Source of the DNA: an uncultured Caldisericota bacterium
GTDB lineage: Bacteria; Caldisericota; Caldisericia; Cryosericales; Cryosericaceae
Assembly: GCA_903871855.1 (NCBI GenBank)
Contig: CAIQIK010000042.1
Coordinates: 1 to 64,000, forward strand
Direction of reading: 5' to 3'
DNA: 64,000 nucleotides
The notes below the pieces were generated by a model, which saw only the letters and a program-made list of their open reading frames with translations, was not told the DNA's origin and did no database searches. This document shows, piece after piece, positions 25,009 to 31,890 of this stretch (positions are counted from its first letter, which is position 1; each line of letters begins with the position of its first letter). Position numbers and translations under genes: made by a program.

Positions 25009-25914
25009 TCAGTCGCTGTAGTTCAGGAGCTCCAGAGGCTGTGTGCCGGCCAGCTGCACCTTGGCAACACTGAAAAGCACTGCGGCTGCGAGCGCATCCT
25101 GGGGACCTGATCCGGCTACGACCGCCGAGAGGAACGCTGCCGCGAAGGCGTCTCCAGCCCCCGTCACATCGACGGGCGTGAGGGCGACGCCAGGTGTCGT
25201 GATGATACCCTCGTTCCCGCACAGAAGGGCACCTCGTGCACCGAGCTTGACGACGACGGTTCCCCCGGTTGATCGTTGGAGGAATTTGGTCGCCTTCGTT
25301 ACGTCTGCCTCCTGTGCGAGCCAGCAGGCTTCCTCTTCGTTGGGCAGGAAGTAGTCACAGAGTCGTGCCGCTGCAAGAACCGCATCGCGGCCCATGGAGT
25401 TCATGGCGTCGATGCTGGCGGGGTCCATGGCGACGACCGGTCGTACGGCAGTCGAACTCGTCAGCACTGCCCCGAGTGCTGCCCGACAACCGTCGTCAAG
25501 CAGGCTGTACCCTGATACGAACAGGCAGCCTCCAGTGGCCTTGCAGGCGCTGCACACGAAGCGTGTGAATACGGTTGGATCCACCGCTGCATTGGCGCCG
25601 CGCTGACGGTACATGTGATAGGAGCCAGCTTCCTGAACGACGCTGACCATGCCCGTCGGCGTGTCGACGCGGTCCCCGGCGTAGTCGATGCCAAGGCGAG
25701 CCAAGCGCGCCACGTACAGGTCTCCTGCGATGTCACGCCCAAGCGTGCCAAACAGGCGGACGGGCTGACCAAGACAGCGAAGAAAGAACGCAACGTTGCC
25801 CCCTTGCCCTCCACATGACGCAGTGATGCGCGCCTGTGCCTCCTTGCCTTCCGGCGGGAGAACGGGAGCGACAGTTGTGGCATCAATATTGAGGTCGCCC
25901 GTGGCGAAGAACAT
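25009..25914 (-). CDS. psuK: PfkB-family sugar kinase, likely pseudouridine kinase
   Basis: Kinase of 301 residues in the ribokinase/PfkB family. CGGQGGNVAFFLRCLG near residues 34-49 is the first PfkB signature, and DVTGAGDAFAAAFLSAV near 248-264 is the second, with the catalytic Asp of GAGD. VVVKLGARGALLC precedes it. The position directly downstream of psuG, 14 bases away, indicates pseudouridine kinase, which makes pseudouridine 5'-phosphate for PsuG. No clear ribosome site precedes the ATG, so coupling to psuG translation is likely. PfkB kinases have varied substrates, so the precise substrate is inferred from context. Confidence 0.88.
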   Translation of the reverse strand: MFFATGDLNIDATTVAPVLPPEGKEAQARITASCGGQGGNVAFFLRCLGQPVRLFGTLGRDIAGDLYVARLARLGIDYAGDRVDTPTGMVSVVQEAGSYHMYRQRGANAAVDPTVFTRFVCSACKATGGCLFVSGYSLLDDGCRAALGAVLTSSTAVRPVVAMDPASIDAMNSMGRDAVLAAARLCDYFLPNEEEACWLAQEADVTKATKFLQRSTGGTVVVKLGARGALLCGNEGIITTPGVALTPVDVTGAGDAFAAAFLSAVVAGSGPQDALAAAVLFSVAKVQLAGTQPLELLNYSD

Positions 25915-25928
25915 GAGGAGACCAGCGA

Positions 25929-26942
25929 TCAGTGGTGCTTCAGCAGAGTGGCGATTTGCGTACCCAGTGCAACGTTGCTCTTGATGAGGGCGATGTTGGC
26001 TTGGGTGGCGCCGGGCAGGTTCTTCTGCATGTAGGCTAGGATGTATGGCGTCATCGCCTTGCCCTCGATACCATCTTCTGCAGCCTTCTCGAGTGCTGCT
26101 TGCAGGACCTTCTCGTGCTTCTCTGGTTCAACCTGGTCACACTCAGCGATCGGGTTGGTGACGAGAATACCGGTGTCGAGCTTCAATCGGTCGCGCGCTT
26201 CCACGATGGACACAATGTCCGATGCGCTCTCGACGCGGTGCTCCAGAGGGATGCCGGAATCGCGCACGGTGAAGGCGGGCAGGGTGTCGGTCTGGTAGCC
26301 CAAAACAAGAACGGACATCGTTTCAAGGTACTCCAGCGTATTCTTGAGGTCGAGGATGGACTTCGGTCCTGCGCAGACCGTGATGCAGCGAGCTCGCCCG
26401 ATAGTCGGCAGGTCTTGGGAAATGTCAAGGACTTCGCCCACGCCCCGGTGCACGCCACCGATGCCACCGGTGACGAAGACGCGAATATCTGCAGCGTCGG
26501 CGATCTGCAACGACGCTGCGACGGTTGTGCCCCCGCTGAACCCCATAGCGACGGCGACGGGGATGTCGCGGGGCCCGATCTTCTTGACCCACTTGGCCCG
26601 AGCGAGCATCTCGAGTTCAGACCTGGAGAGGCCCACGCGGATCTTGCCCGACACCAGGGCAATCGTGGCCGGGACGCCCCCACCCTTGCGGACGATGGCC
26701 TCAAGTTCCTGTGCCAGCTCGAGGTTGACCGGGTACGGCATGCCATGGGTGATGATGGCAGACTCGAGCGCGACGACAGGTGTTCCCTTGTGGAGAGCCT
26801 CCTGGACTTCCTCGGTGACAACAAACTCGTCCGGATGAGACTTGCCGCGTCCCGTTCCCTCGGCGAACCCTTTGGTGACGCTGCGGGCAGTCTTGTGCCC
26901 GGTCAGTTGGTCATTCTCACCGTGCTGTGCTCTTCTCACCAT
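25929..26942 (-). CDS. psuG: Pseudouridine-5'-phosphate glycosidase
   Basis: Enzyme of 337 residues that splits pseudouridine 5'-phosphate into uracil and ribose 5-phosphate. Family hallmarks are VVALESAIITHGMPYPVNLELA near residues 56-77, GVPATIALVSGKIRVGL, the lysine-containing KKIGPRDIPVAVA, GGTTVAASL, VFVTGGIGGVHRG and KSILDLKNTLEYLET. The last 25 residues include the conserved NPIAE and LPGATQANIALI regions. It is usually about 310 residues; the extra N-terminal 30 residues are charged and may reflect a late true start, so the start is uncertain. It is second in an HD-GYP-psuG-psuK run on the minus strand, with gaps of 9 and 14 bases. Confidence 0.96.
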   Translation of the reverse strand: MVRRAQHGENDQLTGHKTARSVTKGFAEGTGRGKSHPDEFVVTEEVQEALHKGTPVVALESAIITHGMPYPVNLELAQELEAIVRKGGGVPATIALVSGKIRVGLSRSELEMLARAKWVKKIGPRDIPVAVAMGFSGGTTVAASLQIADAADIRVFVTGGIGGVHRGVGEVLDISQDLPTIGRARCITVCAGPKSILDLKNTLEYLETMSVLVLGYQTDTLPAFTVRDSGIPLEHRVESASDIVSIVEARDRLKLDTGILVTNPIAECDQVEPEKHEKVLQAALEKAAEDGIEGKAMTPYILAYMQKNLPGATQANIALIKSNVALGTQIATLLKHH

Positions 26943-26951
26943 GACGGCCCC

Positions 26952-27545
26952 TCAGAAGTGTGTTGTGGCCAGAAAGGCTTCGACGACAATCGGATCGAAC
27001 TGCGATCCGGCACACTGTGCCACTTCCACGGCAGCCATGTCGGGCTGCGTGCATGGTCGATACGCGCGCGGGGTCACCATGGCGTCAAATGAATCAGCCA
27101 CAGCCAAGATGCGTCCACCCAGCGGGATGGCCGTGCCGGCCATCCCATGAGGATAACCTGCACCATCATATCGTTCATGATGGGAAATGACGATGTCGCA
27201 GACATCGGAGAAGCCAGGGACCCGCCCAACGACGGCACAACCGTACTCGGCGTGCTTGCGCATGACAGCAAACTCCTCTTCAGTGAGGAGGCCCTGTTTG
27301 AGAAGGATTTGAGCGGGGATGAAGGCTTTGCCCAGATCATGCAGCAACGCCGCAACCCGGAGGGTTTCGAGATCGTCCTCGGACAGGTGAAGTGTGACTC
27401 CCATGGGGACAGCAAGTTGGGCAACACGATAGGAATGCCTGAGCGTAAAGTTGTCCGTACGCTCGAGCACCCCCAGCAGTGCCCCCACAATGCCTTCTCT
27501 CATGCCCCCACTGATTGTCTGTTCGAGCAGCAATTCAGGGCTCAT
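26952..27545 (-). CDS. HD-GYP-type phosphodiesterase domain protein
   Basis: Single-domain protein of 197 residues. LERTDNFTLRHSYRVAQLA (residues 27-45), ALLHDLGKAFIPAQIL with the HD pair, and SHHERYDGAGYPHGMAGTAIPLGGRILAVADSFDAM with the GYP-type motif (here GAGYP) assign the HD-GYP family. Such proteins typically hydrolyse cyclic-di-GMP. There is no receiver or sensor domain, so the input is unknown. It is first in a run with psuG and psuK. This pairing of a signalling hydrolase with pseudouridine catabolism is unusual; whether it is functional or incidental is open. The c-di-GMP-making counterpart at 30417 lies close by. Confidence 0.88.
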   Translation of the reverse strand: MSPELLLEQTISGGMREGIVGALLGVLERTDNFTLRHSYRVAQLAVPMGVTLHLSEDDLETLRVAALLHDLGKAFIPAQILLKQGLLTEEEFAVMRKHAEYGCAVVGRVPGFSDVCDIVISHHERYDGAGYPHGMAGTAIPLGGRILAVADSFDAMVTPRAYRPCTQPDMAAVEVAQCAGSQFDPIVVEAFLATTHF

Positions 27546-27629
27546 TTCCGTGCTACCGTCAGGAGAACGATCAAGGTCAACCCTCCCGTATGTCAGTTCT
27601 GGATAAACACCCGTTTATCATATGGGTGC

Positions 27630-27658
27630 TTGGCTATTTTGCAAGCCCACCGTATACT
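27630..27658 (+). promoter_or_regulatory. Promoter of clpB
   Basis: TTGGCT, 17-base spacer, TATACT, 54 bases before the clpB start. Consensus spacing and a strong -10 make this a good sigma-70-type promoter. No CIRCE-type inverted repeat is visible around it. Confidence 0.65.
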
Positions 27659-27712
27659 GGAAGCAGTCCAAGACTCGCTCAACGGGAGGTGGACGCCTGG
27701 GAGGCGGACAAC

Positions 27713-30325
27713 ATGACACTCGATAAGTTTACAACGAAGTCAGCTGAAGCATTGCAGCAGGCGGCGCGGGTCAGCGAAAACCACGGCAACCAGGCCACCG
27801 ATTCGCTGCATCTGCTCTACGCAATACTGGATCAGAAAGAAGGGCTGGCGGCTTCCCTCTTTCCATATCTCAACGTTGCCGTCCCCGCGCTGTCCTCGCA
27901 TGTCGAACATGAAATCGAACGGCTCCCCAAGGTTTCGGGCAGTGTCCCTGTCGGTCAGCTGGTCATCTCGGAGGATCTGAACACAGTCATCCGCAAGGCC
28001 GAGGAGGAGATGGCGGCGCTCAAGGACGAATACATCAGCGTCGAACACCTTCTCATCGCGCTGGCCGAGAACAGCCGATCATGTGGGCCATTGCTCAAGC
28101 AGGCCGGCGTTACGAAGCAGGCCATCCTGCGTGCACTCGTGAAGGTGCGCGGCACGGAGCGCGTCACGGATCAGGAACCCGAAGACAAGTATGACGCTCT
28201 CAAGAAATACGGCCGCGACCTGACGGAGCAGGCGCGTCAGGGCAAACTGGACCCAGTCATCGGCCGTGACGAGGAGATTCGGCGCGTCATGCAAATTCTC
28301 ATGCGCCGAACCAAAAACAACCCAGTGCTCATCGGTGATGCCGGCGTTGGCAAGACAGCGGTTGTCGAAGGCCTTGCGCAGCGCATCGTGGCGCGGGACG
28401 TTCCTGAGGAGCTTAAGGACAAAACTATTTTCGCTCTTGACTTGGGCGCGATGATTGCGGGCGCCAAGTTTCGCGGTGAGTTCGAGGACCGGCTCAAGTC
28501 CGTGCTCAAAGCGGTCACCGCCGGGGGCGGCCGCATCATCATGTTCATCGATGAACTGCACACGGTCGTCGGGGCGGGCGCGGCCGAGGGAGCCATGGAC
28601 GCGTCCAACATGCTGAAGCCGGCGCTCGCGAGGGGCGAACTGCGGACAATCGGTGCGACGACCGTGGACGAATACCGCAAGATCATTGAGAAGGATGCCG
28701 CTCTCCAACGGCGGTTCCAGCCTGTACTCATCAATGAGCCAACCGTGGAGGACACAATCGCGATCCTGCGCGGTCTCAAGGAGCGTTATGAGACGCACCA
28801 CGGCGTGCGCATTGCGGATGGGGCCCTGGTCATGGCAGCCAAGCTGTCGGCGCGCTACATCACCGACCGTTTCCTGCCCGACAAGGCCATCGACCTTATG
28901 GACGAAGCGGCATCCTTGGTCAAGATGCAGCTCGAGAGCATGCCGGTCGAGATCGACGAGCTGGACCGCAGACTGATCATCCTGGAAATGGAACGCAAGG
29001 CGCTCGCCCCCGAGACCGACGACAAGTCCAGAAAGCGCTTGGCCGACGTCCAGGCGGAGATTGCGCAGCTCAAGGAGAAGGCGGACCAGCTGAAGCTGTC
29101 GTGGCGCAAACAGAAGGACGTCATCGAGGAAGCTGCTCGACTCGGCAAGGAACTCGAGGAGAAGAAAGGCGAGTTTACCAAAGCGACACGCGAGGGAGAC
29201 CTCGAGAAGGCGGCGCAGCTCAAGTACGGCGCGATTCCCGAGCTGGAGAAGAAGGTCGAAGTGCAGCGCGACCAGCTTGAGTCGCAGGAGAAGGGCAGCG
29301 TCGAACTCAAGCAGTCGGTGACCGAAGAGGAGATCGCTCAGGTCGTCAGCCGCTGGACCGGCATCCCCGTGTCTCGCATGATGGAGACCGAGGTGGCCAA
29401 GCTGGTCAACCTCGAGGAACGTCTCGCGAAGCGCGTCGTCGGCCAGGAGCAGGCAATCCATGCCGTCGCCTCGGCCATCAAGCGGTCGAGGGCGGGCATG
29501 TCGGACCCCAGCCGACCTATCGGCAGCTTCATCTTCCTTGGTCCTACCGGTGTGGGCAAGACTGAACTGTCCAGGGCGTTGGCGGAGGTGCTGTTCGACG
29601 ACGAAAACCGTATGGTCCGCATTGACATGAGCGAGTACATGGAGAAATTCAGTGTCAGTCGCCTCGTCGGCGCGCCTCCTGGGTATGTGGGCTATGAAGA
29701 AGGTGGGCAGCTGACCGAGGCCGTGCGCCGGCATCCGTACTCGGTCGTCCTGCTGGACGAGATCGAGAAGGCTAATTCCGACGTGTTCGACATCCTGCTA
29801 CAGGTCCTGGACGACGGGCGTCTGACGGATGGCAAGGGCCGGACGGTCAACTTCCGCAACACCGTCATCATCATGACCAGCAACATAGGCAGCGACATCA
29901 TCAGCCGCATTGAGGCAACACCCGGAACGGTCGCGTACGAAGAGGAATACTCGCGCGTCACCACCGCGGTGCTGGAGCACATGAAGACAGTGTTCCGACC
30001 TGAGTTCCTGAACAGGGTGGATGAGGTGGTCGTCTTCAACCCGCTGGGTCAGGTAGAGCTGGCGAACATCCTTCAGCTTGTCATCGACAAGACGGTGGCG
30101 AAGGTGCGCGAGCGCGACATCGAGCTGACGGTGTCCGACGAACTACGCAGGCATCTTGTGACCATCGGCTTTGATCCGGTCTATGGTGCAAGACCGCTCA
30201 AGCGCACGGTCCAGAAGGTCTTGGAAGATCGCTTGGCAGACGCCTTGCTGTCTGGCGAGGTTAAACCTGGCGACAAGGTCTTGGCTGACTACGAAGCGGA
30301 CCGCGTCGTTTTCCGCAAACAATGA
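27713..30325 (+). CDS. clpB: ATP-dependent disaggregase ClpB
   Basis: Class 1 AAA+ chaperone of 870 residues, the usual ClpB length, which extracts proteins from aggregates with DnaK. The N-terminal Clp repeat domain (residues 1-145) contains [17 protein letters not shown]1 has Walker [10 protein letters not shown] near 208 and IMFIDELHT as Walker B. A coiled middle domain rich in Glu/Lys/Leu (about 410-530) distinguishes ClpB from ClpC and ClpA. NBD2 has GPTGVGKTE near 609 and [10 protein letters not shown]. The ATG follows GGGAGGCGGACAAC, and a promoter is present at 27630. No ClpP-binding loop is expected. Confidence 0.97.
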   Translation: MTLDKFTTKSAEALQQAARVSENHGNQATDSLHLLYAILDQKEGLAASLFPYLNVAVPALSSHVEHEIERLPKVSGSVPVGQLVISEDLNTVIRKAEEEMAALKDEYISVEHLLIALAENSRSCGPLLKQAGVTKQAILRALVKVRGTERVTDQEPEDKYDALKKYGRDLTEQARQGKLDPVIGRDEEIRRVMQILMRRTKNNPVLIGDAGVGKTAVVEGLAQRIVARDVPEELKDKTIFALDLGAMIAGAKFRGEFEDRLKSVLKAVTAGGGRIIMFIDELHTVVGAGAAEGAMDASNMLKPALARGELRTIGATTVDEYRKIIEKDAALQRRFQPVLINEPTVEDTIAILRGLKERYETHHGVRIADGALVMAAKLSARYITDRFLPDKAIDLMDEAASLVKMQLESMPVEIDELDRRLIILEMERKALAPETDDKSRKRLADVQAEIAQLKEKADQLKLSWRKQKDVIEEAARLGKELEEKKGEFTKATREGDLEKAAQLKYGAIPELEKKVEVQRDQLESQEKGSVELKQSVTEEEIAQVVSRWTGIPVSRMMETEVAKLVNLEERLAKRVVGQEQAIHAVASAIKRSRAGMSDPSRPIGSFIFLGPTGVGKTELSRALAEVLFDDENRMVRIDMSEYMEKFSVSRLVGAPPGYVGYEEGGQLTEAVRRHPYSVVLLDEIEKANSDVFDILLQVLDDGRLTDGKGRTVNFRNTVIIMTSNIGSDIISRIEATPGTVAYEEEYSRVTTAVLEHMKTVFRPEFLNRVDEVVVFNPLGQVELANILQLVIDKTVAKVRERDIELTVSDELRRHLVTIGFDPVYGARPLKRTVQKVLEDRLADALLSGEVKPGDKVLADYEADRVVFRKQ

Positions 30326-30327
30326 CC

Positions 30328-30427
30328 CACAAATGTGAATACCTAAAGTACCAGGTACTTTTGGTATTCACAATTCGACAAGGGAAATCGACGAATGGCT
30401 GAAGAGAACACTCTCATCAAGGGTGCG
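30328..30427. repeat. Copy A of the uvrA promoter/start repeat, with the palindromic element
   Basis: These 100 bp align without gaps to 31791-31890, about 82 of 100 positions equal by hand. The copy includes the palindrome (30334-30376), where TGTGAATACC / GGTATTCACA is a perfect dyad around AGTACCAGGTACT, then ATGGCTGAAGAG followed by a decayed uvrA start. It begins three bases after the clpB stop. The diguanylate cyclase ends inside it at 30417. This copy may serve as the clpB terminator hairpin. Confidence 0.85.
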
Positions 30428-31586
30428 GTGTCACTATCTCTGTCACGTGCCGAGCGCGATTCTTCGCTTCGTACATGTGCCCGTCGGCAAGCTTATACAA
30501 GTCAGATGCACTCCGGATACCCGCGGAGGGGAACAGGGCATAACCCACGCTGAGGGTCAGTACAAATGGCGCTCCTTCGGGTGTAGCCATCCGCTTCGCC
30601 GTCTCGGCTAGGCGCTGCATGACCGCTGTGATGTCTCCCTCGCGCTGTAGCTTGAGGACGACGACAAACTCGTCTCCGCCATAGCGGGCGACGGTGTCGT
30701 CGTAGTGAAAACACTTGCGCAGGATAGCAGCGCACTGCTGGATGGCCCTGTCGCCCATGTCGTGTCCCCAGGTGTCGTTGATGGACTTGAGGTGGTCGAC
30801 GTCGATCATGAGCAAGGCGGTCGGCTGTCTGGGTTGAGGGTTTGCGACGACATGCTTGACGACGACATCGAGCTGACTGCGATTGGCCAGCCCGGTCAGG
30901 TAGTCGGTACCCCTGAGCCAGCTCTGCAGATATACATACACAAGGAGGAGCGCCAGCACGGTGCCTTCCTGCATCGAGGAGAGGCCGTACACGAGGGCCT
31001 GGAGGGTTGCTCCCGCGACGGGCAGCACAAGGAAACCGAGCAGTGGGAACAGCTCGCGTCGCGGCACGCGGCGGGCGTTGAAGATCAGGACGGCTGTTGC
31101 ACATGCCAACGCCGTGAACCCGACGACCATTGGATGCAGGAACCACGGACCGCGATGGTAAGAGTTGAGGGGATCGACCGTGAACAGCAGTCCGTTTGCC
31201 GGGGCGCTCACCGCGAGGATGATGACATACCCAAGTGCTGTCCCCAAGGGGAGGATCAGGCGCCGAAGAAACCGAGGGTCACGCGTTATGTAGTAGACGA
31301 TGTAACACAGCCACAGAAGCGAGGGGACGACTTCAAGGATGATATATGCGGCGTTGACTACGAACAGGAGGCGGTGAACGCCTGTGCCCGGCACTCCGTT
31401 CAGGAGCCACGTTGCTGCTTCCATGCCGATGCTGACAATGACACAGGACACCATCGCAACAAAGATGCCGTGCAAAACACTCGTTGCCTCGCCGTCACGT
31501 AGCATTCGAATGAGGATGATCAGCACAACGCAGGCGAGAGTCGCGTACACCTGGACATATGTCGACTTCGCAGTTAGCACTTCCAT
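30417..31586 (-). CDS. Diguanylate cyclase with 7TM-type sensor
   Basis: Protein of 389 residues. The N-terminal ~215 residues hold seven hydrophobic segments typical of the HisKA_7TM region, a membrane sensor module. The GGDEF domain begins with DYLTGLANRSQLD near residue 224 and contains LLMIDVDHLKSINDTWGHDMGD and the active-site loop ARYGGDEFVVV, all intact, so c-di-GMP synthesis is expected. The product-inhibition RxxD motif just before the loop reads HYDD here, so I-site feedback is probably absent. The last five codons come from the decayed uvrA-like copy. The gene lies opposite to both clpB and uvrA. Confidence 0.92.
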   Translation of the reverse strand: MEVLTAKSTYVQVYATLACVVLIILIRMLRDGEATSVLHGIFVAMVSCVIVSIGMEAATWLLNGVPGTGVHRLLFVVNAAYIILEVVPSLLWLCYIVYYITRDPRFLRRLILPLGTALGYVIILAVSAPANGLLFTVDPLNSYHRGPWFLHPMVVGFTALACATAVLIFNARRVPRRELFPLLGFLVLPVAGATLQALVYGLSSMQEGTVLALLLVYVYLQSWLRGTDYLTGLANRSQLDVVVKHVVANPQPRQPTALLMIDVDHLKSINDTWGHDMGDRAIQQCAAILRKCFHYDDTVARYGGDEFVVVLKLQREGDITAVMQRLAETAKRMATPEGAPFVLTLSVGYALFPSAGIRSASDLYKLADGHMYEAKNRARHVTEIVTPHP

Positions 31587-31661
31587 AGTTCACCTCCCCA
31601 CGAGGGAAGTATAGAAAACTAACCGGAGCAATACAACTCACCAGGATGTTTCGCACTTCTC

Positions 31662-31729
31662 GTTATACCCGCACAGGCGGGCATCCAGGCTTCTGAACGA
31701 CATGGGTTCCCGCCTCCGCGGGAACGACA
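31662..31729. repeat. Compound palindromic repeat, 68 bp
   Basis: GTTATACCCGCACAGGCGGG, CATCCA, a 20-base linker, then TTCCCGCCTCCGCGGGAA and CGAC. It is the compact form of the repeat family also seen at 5106-5174 and 50917. It occupies part of the 271-bp gap between the cyclase and uvrA. Confidence 0.85.
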
Positions 31730-31767
31730 GGATAAGGTCGTTCACCTGGTGCTCTTGCACACACTGC

Positions 31768-31890
31768 TATACTATCAAGCGCGAGAATGCCACAAATGTG
31801 AATGCTCAAAGTACCTGGTACGTAGGGGGTTCACAATTCGAAATGAGAGGTCGATGAATGGCTGAAGAGAGCATTTTCATCAAGGGTGCG
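31768..31890 (+). promoter_or_regulatory. uvrA promoter region with palindrome, copy B
   Basis: A TATACT box (31768-31773) is followed by the palindrome 31797-31839 (TGTGAA, 8 bases, GTACCTGGTAC, 9 bases, TCACAATTC), a ribosome site GAGAGGTCGATGA and the uvrA ATG. The -35 is unclear. Because uvrA is damage-inducible in many bacteria, the palindrome is a candidate LexA-type operator for this lineage, which is a hypothesis. The region 31791-31890 repeats at 30328-30427. Confidence 0.6.

Noticed and set aside
27546-27712. N-terminal extension of ClpB of 66 residues
   Set aside because: The frame is open, but it crosses the promoter, while the ATG at 27713 has a good ribosome site and starts the conserved Clp N-domain.
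28079-29734. Long minus-strand open frame opposite clpB (about 550 codons)
   Set aside because: Antisense shadow of clpB: no start context and biased composition rich in Leu, Arg, Asp and His without domain motifs.
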